In this document: positions 25,870 to 36,900 of the stretch, in pieces
How the letters are laid out: each line of letters begins with the position of its first letter
Numbering within the stretch: position 1 is the first letter of the stretch
Program-made: the position numbers and the translations under genes
The notes under the pieces: generated by a model
Database searches by the model: none
The model's input: only the letters and a program-made list of their open reading frames with translations
Told to the model about the DNA's origin: nothing
Source: a virus
DNA length: 49,265 nt
Direction: 5' to 3' (one strand)
Virus record (IMG/VR): IMGVR_UViG_3300020477_000043
Coordinates: 1-49,265 of that record

Positions 25870-27660
25870 TTATGGATAAAATGGTTGTGTATCTCTTATA
25901 CTTATACGTAAACTCCTAAATATCATATCTAAATCTATTTGTAATGGATTATCTGTTGAAATCGCATGAGGTGCTGTGTTAATAAAAACACCTTGTGAAT
26001 TTATTTGATTACTTCCAGCCGTTGGTGTGCCAGCAGTTGTAGAGCCTGGTATATCTATTATTATATAGTCATTAGTGGCTCTTTCAAATTTGATTGTAGC
26101 GGTAAAACCAGCTCTCGCTGTAGCTGCAGTTGTCCCTCCATAATCACCCTCTAATAATAACTGCCTAAATATTTCTAAAGCACCAGTTTGTAAGTTAGTT
26201 GCATTATAGGCTGCATCTGCATTGAAATCAGCGTCAGGTAAAACTACAGTCGCAGACATTGAATATTCTCGTTGCCCTTCATGTATTTCATATGGGCCTC
26301 TAGCTCTATTACCTTGTTTACCTAAGTAATATCTAGGTTCTTCTCCATTTGATATTGATAGTGAAAAACTTCTTATTCTAGCAATTTCTTGACCATATAA
26401 TTTAATCGTTCCTTCACTAAAATAATAAGGTTGTGTGTTTGGATATCCTATTCCAGTATTTGCTGAGTTAACAGTTTGGTTTACCATACCCACATCATCA
26501 TTATCAATAGATTGCATTAAAGCATATCTAGGCATATTAGCTGAAACTGAAGCACCATTATATAAGTTAGTGCCTACAGTAGTTTGATTTGCTTGATTGT
26601 GAATCATGTTAAGGAAATTTACGCTATCCCAAGACATAGTTACCATGCCTTCTTCTTCTGCGGTTATTGTGGCAGAGCCTATCATTCCACCAACATAACG
26701 TCTATCGAAGTTTTTAGCTGTTGTTTCAGAGCTTTCTTTCATATGAACGTGCCAAGAAACAGTATCTAAATCAGTTGTTTCTACGATTTCATGATCATAA
26801 TAACTTGCTGAGTTTTGTTCCCTAACATAAGCCCCAGACGCATGATCGAACTGTAAAGGATAATTTAGTTTTACTACGTTAGTAGTCGGTAAATAATCAC
26901 ATTTTCTAACTTCAGTAGTTTTAGTTGTATTGTTTGTATTTGCCGCATCGTATATAGCTATAATGTCCCCAGATACTACTCCATGAGAACTAGATAAGGT
27001 AATGAATATATCACCTTTTTTAACAGCCCCATTTAATGTAGCACTACCTGTTACAGCACTTGGAATAGTTGTTACTTTACCAATTGGAAACCTTAGTGGC
27101 CACCCATTTAATAACACTATACCGCTAACTGATCCAGATAAAGTTTGATTACCAGGATATGCTACTGACCAGTTACGTTTTGATTGTGTTCCTAAGAAAC
27201 GTCTACCTTCTATTGACATCTCTGGATCAGGAGTATCTACACTTTCATATACACCTGGAATCCATGTGATGTATTTATTTTTATCATTTCTTGTTGCATC
27301 TCCACCAATAGCAGATACTTCTTTTACTTCTTCGTTGTCAGCGTGAAAAAATGCTAATGGTCTGTCGAGGGTATAAACAGTACCATTAATTGCTTCTATT
27401 CGACGTATTTCACATTCAACAACAGTTTGAGATTCTGTGCTTGCAACTGTACCTATACGAATGAAATCGCCAACGACAAAAGTTCCAGATACACCATCTA
27501 CTGTAATAGAACGTGACCCAGCTTTAAAACCTGAAGCGTCATTTAATGCCGCAGTAGCTCCAGAACCTACTAAAGTTCCTTCAGCCATTTCAGGATCGCC
27601 GCCCTGTGCAGCTTCTGTTGCAAATGTTAGTTGTGCTTGATCAGCTCTATAAACTGCCAT
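25870..27660 (-). CDS. Major tail tube protein with inserted beta modules
   Basis: This 596-residue protein lies immediately upstream of the tail assembly chaperone, as tail tube proteins do. The C-terminal half (EGTIKLYGQEIARIRSFSLS, then a YYLGKQGNRARGPYEIHEG segment) and the late FTATIKFERATNDYIIIDIP segment fit the tube fold of strands plus one helix. Two inserted modules at about 30-112 and 205-280 have the pattern SITVDG...GDFIRIG and IFITLSS...GDIIAIY, seen also in two other tail genes. The protein is far larger than a minimal tube subunit (about 150-250), so the modules may project from the tail surface. There is no contractile sheath gene, so the tail is probably siphovirus-like. Confidence 0.75.
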   Translation of the reverse strand: MAVYRADQAQLTFATEAAQGGDPEMAEGTLVGSGATAALNDASGFKAGSRSITVDGVSGTFVVGDFIRIGTVASTESQTVVECEIRRIEAINGTVYTLDRPLAFFHADNEEVKEVSAIGGDATRNDKNKYITWIPGVYESVDTPDPEMSIEGRRFLGTQSKRNWSVAYPGNQTLSGSVSGIVLLNGWPLRFPIGKVTTIPSAVTGSATLNGAVKKGDIFITLSSSHGVVSGDIIAIYDAANTNNTTKTTEVRKCDYLPTTNVVKLNYPLQFDHASGAYVREQNSASYYDHEIVETTDLDTVSWHVHMKESSETTAKNFDRRYVGGMIGSATITAEEEGMVTMSWDSVNFLNMIHNQANQTTVGTNLYNGASVSANMPRYALMQSIDNDDVGMVNQTVNSANTGIGYPNTQPYYFSEGTIKLYGQEIARIRSFSLSISNGEEPRYYLGKQGNRARGPYEIHEGQREYSMSATVVLPDADFNADAAYNATNLQTGALEIFRQLLLEGDYGGTTAATARAGFTATIKFERATNDYIIIDIPGSTTAGTPTAGSNQINSQGVFINTAPHAISTDNPLQIDLDMIFRSLRISIRDTQPFYP

Positions 27661-27682
27661 AAAATACCCCCATTATATATTC

Positions 27683-27692
27683 ATTATACTAA
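27683..27692 (-). promoter_or_regulatory. Predicted promoter, TTAGTATAAT box
   Basis: On the minus strand TTAGTATAAT lies in the gap between the tail completion gene and the tail tube gene. The TATAAT ends 22 bases before the ATG at 27660, with a GGGGG ribosome site between, giving a very short leader. The tube is usually the most abundant tail protein, so a dedicated promoter is sensible. Confidence 0.55.
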
Positions 27693-27698
27693 TTTAAG

Positions 27699-28136
27699 TT
27701 AAGTTTCTAGTAATACCGCATTATTCTCTAATGTTATTTCTACTGTGCCCGTCCATATGTTAACTTGGTCTGAAGTTTCTTCTATAAAATTAAGAAACTG
27801 TTGCCGTTGGAAATTTGTAAGAGAATGTTTTCTCGCATGACATATTCTTCGTATTTCTTGCATCAAATTAAATAATCTTTGCCGACTATTTAATGTAAAT
27901 AATTCTATTTCAATATTGTATGTTCTATTACCATATTTCCAATTTCCAATTGGAGTTTCTTCCATTGCAGGACTTCCAGTTCTACCAACTAAATGGTCAC
28001 CAACATTTAAATCAAAACGTATAGGTTCGTTAGCAGCGTTTACAGTAATAAATGAGGGTTTTGCTACATTACTAGCGTTCCATTGGCTATCTAAGTCTGT
28101 AAAGATATCATCTATAGGTATCGGTTCATCAGCCAT
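27699..28136 (-). CDS. Tail completion/terminator-like protein
   Basis: This 145-residue protein lies between the connector and the tail tube. It has a beta strand pattern (YNIEIELFTLNSRQRLFNLM) with a long helix and a late beta hairpin (IWTGTVEITLENNAVLLE). That is the style of neck or tail-terminator proteins that cap the tube. Identification is by position and fold pattern; no diagnostic motif is visible. Its ATG overlaps the stop of the preceding gene by one base. Confidence 0.6.
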   Translation of the reverse strand: MADEPIPIDDIFTDLDSQWNASNVAKPSFITVNAANEPIRFDLNVGDHLVGRTGSPAMEETPIGNWKYGNRTYNIEIELFTLNSRQRLFNLMQEIRRICHARKHSLTNFQRQQFLNFIEETSDQVNIWTGTVEITLENNAVLLET

Positions 28137-29254
28137 TAAAATACCTCAAAAGCTTTTAAGCTATCGATTGTATCGGCTGTTTCTTCTAACCATCCAGCAA
28201 CTCTAGATTCCATGCTTATTCTATCCATGCCACTTACTACCGCACCACCAAAGTCAGCACTCCTCATTACATCGACAGCAGCTATTTTTTTAGCTATATC
28301 TTGTACTATACCACCTTGCCTTACATCTGTTTCAATATCCCTTCCAGCAAGATAAGTTACTTTCACAGGCATTGTAAATTCTCCGCCACCCCATCTCCAT
28401 ACAGGAGCATTATAACTAGTAAATCTAGCTGGTAGTAAGAAATATCTGCTAAATTGGATCATTCCAGTATCTGGCACTAGAAAATAATCACCTGTTCTAC
28501 CTTGGGTTTTAGTATCCCAGCTAGCACCATTCCATATTTTTAAACTTAATATTTTATATGGGTCTGGTTTATCTAGTTTAAATCCATTTAAATTAAACTG
28601 TTGGTATTCATTCGCTACGTAGGTGGGACGCCAAGATTTACGAGTATGCATATCTATATAACTTTGAGCTTCCATAATAGCCTGCTCAACAGTTGCCTTG
28701 CTAGGAACTGTACTAGCGGTAAAATCAGTACCACTTAATACGTTTTTAAGTTGCAATAACTCATAAACTTGTCTTGTAGTTGTATAAGCTTCATAAGCTC
28801 TCATTTGTATTCTTTTAATAGTTGGGGCAGTTGATACGCTTGCAGCTGACGTCACTCTTACCCAGTATTTTGTGACACTATTAATAGCAACTGTAGCCCA
28901 ATCACTTAATAAATTCGGTGGGAAAAGTTCAGCCCCATCTTTTGAGAAGTCATATGCAGCCCCTTCATTGTCGTCAGGGTCAAGCTCATATCTAGCAGAA
29001 GCTGGTACAAAAGTAGTCCATGCACTACCATTATAGTATTCCCAGGTTAATGCTCCTAAACTACCTGCTGTATCTATATCAAATATAGCCATGTCAAATT
29101 TTGCGTCATGACCCATATATAATATATGAGAAGTCCCACCTAAAGCACTAAATGCAGTGCCAGCAGGCGACTGAGCTTCAAGAGTTACATCAGTAAAAGA
29201 ACTCCCATTATAGGTAAAAACCTTTGTAAATTGTGAACTTGGAAACGCTGCCAA
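28136..29254 (-). CDS. Head-tail connector with fused N-terminal beta domain
   Basis: The start is TTG at 29254 with GAGGT upstream; no ATG fits. Residues about 160-372 resemble head-tail adaptor proteins of the gp6 type: VYELLQLKNVL, VEQAIMEAQSYID and HTRKSWRP, then MPVKVTYLAGRD and IVQDIAKKIAAVDVM. The first 150 residues form an added beta domain (LTWEYYNGSAWTTFVPA, then KYWVRVTSAASVS) of a type found on virion surface proteins. The adaptor ring sits below the portal. The N-terminal domain may decorate the neck. The call is supported by synteny before the tail genes. Confidence 0.7.
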   Translation of the reverse strand: MAAFPSSQFTKVFTYNGSSFTDVTLEAQSPAGTAFSALGGTSHILYMGHDAKFDMAIFDIDTAGSLGALTWEYYNGSAWTTFVPASARYELDPDDNEGAAYDFSKDGAELFPPNLLSDWATVAINSVTKYWVRVTSAASVSTAPTIKRIQMRAYEAYTTTRQVYELLQLKNVLSGTDFTASTVPSKATVEQAIMEAQSYIDMHTRKSWRPTYVANEYQQFNLNGFKLDKPDPYKILSLKIWNGASWDTKTQGRTGDYFLVPDTGMIQFSRYFLLPARFTSYNAPVWRWGGGEFTMPVKVTYLAGRDIETDVRQGGIVQDIAKKIAAVDVMRSADFGGAVVSGMDRISMESRVAGWLEETADTIDSLKAFEVF

Positions 29255-29266
29255 TTTTACCTCACA

Positions 29267-29524
29267 TTATTTATTTTCATCAGGTGGATATTCCACACTT
29301 TGATCTAAAACTTCATCCTGTTCTGATTCTGTGCTTGGCTCTTCTCCTGTATCTAAACCTGCTGCTTGGACTTTACCTCTTAAATACATTAAAGCTCCAT
29401 TTAAAGACTGAAATTGATTTACAAGGGCATCTTTCTCAGCTACCTTTTTGTTAATTTCAGCTGCAAGTTTTTCAACTTGTTCTTTTAGCGTATCAAATTC
29501 GCTTTTTACATCAATATCTACCAT
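29267..29524 (-). CDS. Small coiled-coil protein
   Basis: These 85 residues form one long amphipathic helix with heptads (EFDTLKEQVEKLAAEINKKV, then AEKDALVNQFQSL), followed by an acidic, disordered tail. The protein probably trimerises or dimerises. It lies between the S74 fibre and the connector, downstream of its own GTATAAT box. It may be a minor virion or assembly protein. The start ATG is preceded by AGGAG. Confidence 0.6.
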   Translation of the reverse strand: MVDIDVKSEFDTLKEQVEKLAAEINKKVAEKDALVNQFQSLNGALMYLRGKVQAAGLDTGEEPSTESEQDEVLDQSVEYPPDENK

Positions 29525-29555
29525 GTATCTCTCCTTTAACTTATGCTTATAATAT

Positions 29556-29562
29556 ATTATAC
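29556..29562 (-). promoter_or_regulatory. Predicted promoter, GTATAAT box
   Basis: On the minus strand CAACGTATAAT lies about 31 bases upstream of the coiled-coil gene at 29524. It shares GTATAAT with the other boxes but not the TTA before it. Confidence 0.4.
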
Positions 29563-29581
29563 GTTGATTAGTATTTAAACT

Positions 29582-30565
29582 TTATCCTTTTAGAGTTTCG
29601 ACTTCAGACTCTAAAGTTTCTATTCGTGCTATTAATTCTTTAATTGCCATTAGTCCTACACCAGCCATATCTTTAGGGGATAATGTAGCATTTTGTTTTT
29701 CTTTTGTTCCATCACTTTTAGTAATTTCTCCACCTAACCCAGAAAGTTCTGTACCAGTACCAAAAGCATTATAAAAATCTTGTGCTGTTGGACTTATATG
29801 TCTTTCAGCTTTTGCTATTTTATTTGCTGGAGTATCTTTAGAGTAATACCTACCAACATTTAATGTTTTTAATTTATCAGTGATAACTTTTCCATCAGTT
29901 CCACCATAAAGTGAATGTGCTGTCCCTTCATAAGTTTTAAAAGCTGCGTCTGAGGAGTCCGTCCAAACCCCAGCCATTGTTAATTGACCTGTAGTATTTG
30001 CGTCACTAGCATTATTTGCTACACTAAAATTCATTTCAGAGTTTAATGTTCCAGCAGATACATCCTTCATTCTAACACCAATTCTTGCAACATAACTTGA
30101 TGTACCACCATCATCATCAGCTTTAAAATTTATTGCTACAACATCGTCATTATCGGCTGGCGAAGCACTATTTGAAACTAACATTACTCTTAAACAATCC
30201 CCAGAGTCGTTAGTGCTTCTAAATACAGTATTAATTGCTGTCGAGCCTGAGTCTACATCTAAATATCCGTCTGCTGGTGATGATGTGCCAATCCCTACTT
30301 TATCTTCAGAGCCATCAACAAATAACATATGTGTAACATCATTACTTTCAACTCTAAAATCAACTGAAGCTCCAGAGTCATTTATTGTTATAGCTCCATC
30401 TAAATCAACACCCCCACCAGTTTCATTCCATGAATCTGTATCCCATTGATATATTTTATCTGTGTCGGTTTCAACGAATAAAACTCCCTTCTCATTTGCA
30501 GAGAGGGTAGGTTTGGTATCTGATGCAATTCCAGATATGCTTGATCCTATGTATTGTATTGCCAT
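29582..30565 (-). CDS. Tail fibre with S74-like chaperone end
   Basis: The 327-residue fibre begins with a short attachment domain (GVLFVETDTDKIYQWDTDSW). A beta-helix-like shaft follows with the SEDKVGIGTSSP repeat type common in marine phage fibres. The C-terminus shows a small S74-like piece (SSDAAFKTYEG near residue 205) and a zipper (MAIKELIARIETLESEVETL) almost the same as the end of the 1403-residue hub protein. The S74 dyad spacing here is less typical, so self-cleavage is uncertain. It probably forms trimeric side fibres. Confidence 0.78.
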   Translation of the reverse strand: MAIQYIGSSISGIASDTKPTLSANEKGVLFVETDTDKIYQWDTDSWNETGGGVDLDGAITINDSGASVDFRVESNDVTHMLFVDGSEDKVGIGTSSPADGYLDVDSGSTAINTVFRSTNDSGDCLRVMLVSNSASPADNDDVVAINFKADDDGGTSSYVARIGVRMKDVSAGTLNSEMNFSVANNASDANTTGQLTMAGVWTDSSDAAFKTYEGTAHSLYGGTDGKVITDKLKTLNVGRYYSKDTPANKIAKAERHISPTAQDFYNAFGTGTELSGLGGEITKSDGTKEKQNATLSPKDMAGVGLMAIKELIARIETLESEVETLKG

Positions 30566-30573
30566 TTCATCTC

Positions 30574-30927
30574 CTATGATTTGGGATTATCTGATTTTAC
30601 TTTAGCCACATGATCTTTCCATGTAGTTGTACTATTAACATTGTCCCAGTACATCATATCTAGTTGTTCTTCTATATTCCCATATGCTTTTTTTCTATTT
30701 AAATTCCAAGTGGCATTTTGTAAATCATATTCTGCTTTAAACTCTGCCAATTTTGCATTAACTGCTGATTCAGAAGGCATTGTAGCAGTATCGTCATTAA
30801 GTTTTACATTAGAATAAACCATTCCATCTTTGGTATCTTTCCAACCAAACCATTGATGTTTCCCAACATTAAAAGTTAATAATGCATCTTGAAATTCTGG
30901 TTCTCTGTTCCATTGTCTACTTGCCAT
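30574..30927 (-). CDS. Fibre-associated assembly chaperone-like protein
   Basis: This 117-residue protein lies between two fibre genes. The C-terminal half (YGNIEEQLDMMYWDNVNSTT, then TWKDHVAKVKSDNP) matches the pattern of small phage proteins found next to fibre genes and often labelled tail fibre assembly or XkdW-like. The N-terminal half has aromatic residues (KHQWFGWKD). It probably helps fold or attach the large fibre encoded just upstream. The function is by analogy. Confidence 0.65.
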   Translation of the reverse strand: MASRQWNREPEFQDALLTFNVGKHQWFGWKDTKDGMVYSNVKLNDDTATMPSESAVNAKLAEFKAEYDLQNATWNLNRKKAYGNIEEQLDMMYWDNVNSTTTWKDHVAKVKSDNPKS

Positions 30928-30928
30928 T

Positions 30929-33900
30929 TTATGTATCTCCTAACCTAATAAACATAAAGGTTGTAAGGTTATTATCGGTGGCTCCTAAAAGGTCACCAGA
31001 TAAGCTAGAGGTTGCAAATTTCACCTTGTCATTTGCTGTATCATCAACATCTACTATTACTTCACAGGTTGCGGTTTGTCTAGCTGCATTTTTAGTTCCT
31101 GTGGCGGCATTAGCGATTGTATCATAGGACGAATTATTCTGAGTTAATTGTATATTTACTTGTGCAGTAGTATCGTTAGCCACTGAATCAAAATCTCCTA
31201 TAAATCTTACTAACCAATATCCTGTAGACGGAAATGTGAATATACCTGAACTTTGAGTCATAGCTGAACCCATACCACCTGTACCAGTATCATCTATTCT
31301 TTCCAAATTTGAAGTAATATCAGCACTAGTAGAATCAATAGTCGCTGTTAATCTCCATTGATCCGCAACTGTTATTCCGCCACCAGCAGCAGCCCAAGAT
31401 AATGTTCCACTTCCGTTTGTAGTAAGAGCATCGTCAGCATTTCCATCAGCAGTAGGTAATACATAGCTTACAGATGCAGTCGCATTACCAGCTTTAAATC
31501 CTGTATAATGACTTCCTAAATCTGTATCTTCATATATTCTTATTTCACCAGGTCCTGCAGCGGAATTATGTATACCAACAAATCCCCCATCATCAATTGA
31601 AAATATTTTATTACCATCATATTGATTAAATATAATATCTTTTGCATCTACTTGAGGTTGGAATACAACATCTGATGAACTATTTGTTATTTTTAATAAA
31701 TTAGTCCCATCATCAGCAAAAATTAAATCTGCTCCACCTGCATCTAGTGTAATATCGCCAGCAGAGTCTAGGGTTATGGTTGACCCTGATATATTTGTTG
31801 TTGACAATTTTGTAGCTGTTAAAGTGTCGGTTGAAAATGTTAGATCGGAGTCACTTGTAAATCCACCGCTACCATCCGCAATTTGTACCCTCCCAGCCGA
31901 CTGTCCAGTAGTAGTACCAGTAGAAGATGCTAGATCAAGTCTAGATATACTTATAAATGTACTATCATCGTTTCCACCCTCTGCATTTAATGCAGCACCA
32001 CTATTTTGATATAACTGAACAGTTAAATAATCATCTCCATCATCTGCATAGAATATAGTAGAACCACCACTAATTGCAGTTGCTTGATTTGATGTAGATA
32101 AAATTCTATCTCTTAATATTTCATTTGTTGCGTTTGAATTACTAGTATCTGTATGAGTTACCTTCATTTCTCTGTAACCAGCTGAATCCGCAGCCCATTC
32201 TTGTTGAATGGTAACTAAGAAATAACCGCTAGTTCCAAATGTAAATCTATCAGGGTTAGTAGAAGCATCATGTATAGTTCCTACATCATGAACCTCTGTC
32301 CAAGACCCATTTGAATCACCTAGTGTAGTAGCCGAATTATTACTTATACTTAAATCTGCATTTAAATAGGCTTTAATTCCTACAAAGCTACCTCCAGCGT
32401 CTGCAAAAGACAATGTCCCTGAACCATCTGTTTTAATAAATTGTCCATTAGAACCATCTCCAGTTGGTAATACCCATATTTGATCCCCACTTAACGCAGG
32501 GGCTTCAAATCCAACGTAATTAGAACCTTCATAAAATCGTAATTCTGTGTTTGAAGCTGTTAAGCTTAAGTTACCAGCACTTGAAATAGCCACCTTTTCG
32601 GCAGCAGCCTCAGAAGAGCCAGTTTTAAAGCTTAATTTTGTTGCATTGCTAGAAGCACTGAAATCTCCTTCTGAAACAGCTTCTATTCCAGCTGCTACTA
32701 ATATTGCGTCAGTGCCAGCACCTTCATCTGGTGCTTGAAAGAATATTGAACCTAAAACATCGTCTGCAGCGATATCATTATCACCTGCTTGGAATGTAAG
32801 GGATGGTTCTTTGCCGTCCCCTGTTCCAACGTGTTTTAATATTAAACCATCATCAGCACTATGTGTTAATGTGATTTCTTGATCGTTTCCAAAATAAATT
32901 ACACCACCATCTGCTAAATATAAGTCAGAAAATTCTAGTGATGCAGTTCCTAGTGTAGCACCATCTGCTGCATCAGGAACAAATGCAGTTTCTGCTGTGA
33001 ATGTGGCAGTTCTGATTCCAGATGTACCATTATCTATCGCTCCAAATCCTGATGTTATGGAACCTGAATCTAAAGCACCAGTTGTAACAATATTACTACC
33101 ACCTACTGAATGACTTGCAAAATATGTGGAAACAGTGTCCACGTTAGTCATTCTCATTGTCCCGCCGTCGTTAATCAGAATACCATCACCACTGGCAACA
33201 GCAGTCGTTCCCCTAGCAGTACCACCATCTATTAGATTTATTTCTGCTGTAGTAGCTGTAACACCATCCATAATATTCAATTCAGAAGTTGAGGCTGTTA
33301 CACCATCTAAAATATTTAACTCTTCTGGTGTAGAAGAAACCTGTGTAGTGCTTACTGCTGCTAATACAGGTAAATACCCACTTTGATTTGGTAGATATAT
33401 TGTTCTGTCAGCAGTTGGGTCTACAATTGTTAACGTAGATTCATGTGCATCCGCTGTAGCACCTTCGAACACAACCGCATTAGAGGCGTTCATAGTTACT
33501 GTGTCTACCTGTGTAGTAGTGCCAGTTACAGTAAGATTTCCACTTACGGTTAAGCTTTGACTTACGGTTACATTACCATTAGCAGCAATTGCAATGCTAT
33601 CAGTGTCACTTGCAGAACCAATATTTCCATCATCAGGAATTACTATATTTCCGCCAGTAGTTAATAAGCCTCCACCTGTTATTGCTGAATTAAACGTTGC
33701 AGCTCCTGCATTACTCATATCTAAAGTTAAAGCTGTTATAGCTGAACCACCATCATCGCCTTTTACAATGAAATCTTTGTCTTGTGTCCCAACAGTAAAA
33801 ACAGCGTCATTGCTACTATTAGTTACAGTAATTGTAGTCGCTGATCCATCTTTGAATATAACGTCAGCTCCATCAGCATCTAAAGTAATATCTCCGCCAG

Positions 33901-36900
33901 AATCTAATATTAATGGATTGCCAGCTATTGTTGCCCCAGTAGTTCCGTCATGAGTAATTGTAAAATCATTATCAGCACCCATATTGAATACAGCACTGTC
34001 AGATAATAGTTTTACGTCATTACCAATTACTACGTCTTTAGCTACAGATAAACCACCATCAGTTTGAAGTGACCCATCAGTCGTTGAAGTTGCATCGGTT
34101 GTATCATCAGTTTTTAAAATACCTGAGAATGTTCCAGTGCTAGCAGTAAGTGCCGCAGTTGCTAAAGTTCCACCTGCTACAGTTAATGTATTAGATGAAT
34201 GTGTTAGTGTTACATCTCCGTTATTGAAATTAATTACACTACCAGAGGCTAAAAATAAATCTGACCACATTAAAGATGTAGTTCCTAATGCTACTCCATC
34301 ACTTGTTACAGGAGATAAAGCATTTTCTACCAGTTCTATTTCATTAACACCATTTACTCTAAGTATAATTTTATTGTCTGTAGTTGCAAAATCAATTAAG
34401 TTATCTGCATCTCTACCCATTTTAAGACTAGCATTATATATAGACGTAATAGTTGTTTGTGACGCCCCTAACACAAAATCTAAGGTATTATCACCATCTT
34501 CATAAGTTACAGCAATACCTGTTTCCGTGTTCGATCCCACCATACCACCAACAGTATCTGCTATATATTCATTTAAAGCAGTTCCAGCCACCGTATAAGC
34601 ATCCGCTTCAACAGTACCATCAAAAAATGCGTTGTTAAATTCAAGAGCATCAGTTCCTAAATCCACAATACCATTAGAAGATGGTGTTAAATATCCGTCA
34701 GTTAATACTAATTGATTTTCATTTCCTGCATAAAAGTTTATAGTATCCGCGGTTTCAAAATCTATTTTAGTTTGATCATCCTCACCAATTTTAATATCAG
34801 TGGCTAATAATGATGTTATTCCAGTTTGTGCCGCATCCACAGTTATAGTTAAATCATATGGATCACCATCACTACCAGTTGAAGTGTCGGTCCAGTTAGT
34901 TGTTACACCTGAACCAATAATTTTCATTTCTTTGTTTTCAGTTAAAGTAACTTCAGTTCCATCATCGTCTTCTATAACAAAACCATCACCCATAGTATTG
35001 TCAGTAGATATGGCTGATCCGTTAATAGTGAAATTTAATCCTGAAGCTAGGTCAATACCACCATCATCAATTGTCGCAATGTCCGTTCCATCTACATCAA
35101 ATATAATTTTACCTGCATCTCCGCCTGTATCAGCTGTAGCAGTTGAAATTTCTAAATAATTTAAAGTTTGTGCCCCAGAATCATATACAGCTTGTATTTT
35201 TGCTGATTCCGCGTCGGCAGACCCTAATTGAAAGCTAGGATTGCCATCATTTACTGCCTCAGTTATTTTTAAGTCACTTCCATCATATGTAAAAGTTGCT
35301 TCTCCAGCTATTGCGTTACTACCCGTTACAGTGGTAATGGTGTTGTTTGTAGAGCCAGTTAATGAAACGGACCCACTACCTGCCCCAATATCGGAGGCAA
35401 CTTCTGATCCTGTTCTAAAATCAACATTACCGCTAGAGTCAAGAACTAAAAATTTATCAGTATCTTCCCCAGCGTTTGAAACACTACCAATATTAATAGC
35501 CCCGTTAAATGAAGCTTTACCAGCATCACTCATATCAAGAGTTAGAGCTGTAATCCCACTTCCACCATCATCCCCTTTAAAAATTATATCCTTATCTTGA
35601 ACACCAGCCGTCATAACAAAATCACTAGAGGAATTTGTAAACGTTCCTATAGTTGTGCCCCCATCTTTAAATACTACGTCAGCATCGTCTGCATCAAGAA
35701 CTATATCGCCAGCAGAATCAAGTGTAATTGATGTAGCATCTACTTCAAATGTTCCATCTGCTGTTATTTGTATGTTTGCAGCTGCTGCGGCTGCGTCTGT
35801 GGTTTCTATTGTAAGGGTTCCATTAGTGCCTGCGGTAAATACAGCAGTATCACTAGAAGAACCAGTCATTGTGATTACTTTACCATCAACAGCTACATCA
35901 TCTACTGTAAGAGCTGTTAATGTGCCAAGAGAAGTAATGGCGGATTGTGCTGCTCCTGTTACAGTTGCAGCAGTTCCTGAAACATTTCCAGTTACATTTC
36001 CAGTTAAGTTTCCAGTAACTGATGTGGTAGTTAAAACTCCAGTAGATGGGTTATACGTTAACCCTGTATCTGTTTCAAGACCTTGAGTTCCAGTAGCCCC
36101 ATCAACGAATGTCGGATATACAGTTTCATCAGTTGAATTGTTAGCACTAGCAGTTATATTTGTAGCTAAAGTTGCTGTATCTGCATTTCCAGTTGTATCT
36201 TGATTTAATGTTCCAACAGTAAAGTCAAGCGTGTTGTCTCCATCTTGATATGCAACTGTAATTCCGCTTTCGGTATTAGAATTTACCATCGCCCCAACAG
36301 TATCTGCTATAAATTCGTCTAAGGCGGTTCCATTTACTGTTATTGAGTCAGCCTCAAGAACTCCATCTACATCGACATTTCCACTCACGTCGAGTGTAGT
36401 TAAATCTAATTCTCCCGCAATTGTCACATTACCATCAGCTAAGGTTATTAGATCGGTATCTGAGGAATGTCCTATTGTCGCACCATCAATTGCAACATTA
36501 TCTATATTCAATGCCGATAGCGTGCCCAGACTCGTTATATTTGTTTGTGCGGCGGTTTGGAGCGTTCCTGCTAATTGAGTGGCAGTTAATCGGCCAGTAG
36601 ACGGGTTGTAAATTAGATTTCCATCCGACTCTAATCCTAGATTCCCCCCATCCACATCCCCACCAGAAGTAAATACTATAGCGTTATCTTCATTTGTACT
36701 TTCATTATCTGTAATGGTCACAGTTGTGGCTACAGAAGCTGTAGAACTACCTGACACAGTTAAATCACCAGCAATCGTAACATTACCGCTTGAATCTAAT
36801 GTGAATTTAGTAGCCCCGCCAACTGTTCCACCAGTATCAATTTTAAATTTATCACTATCGGAATCATCAACTCCTATAGTAAATTTATCTGTATCTCCTA

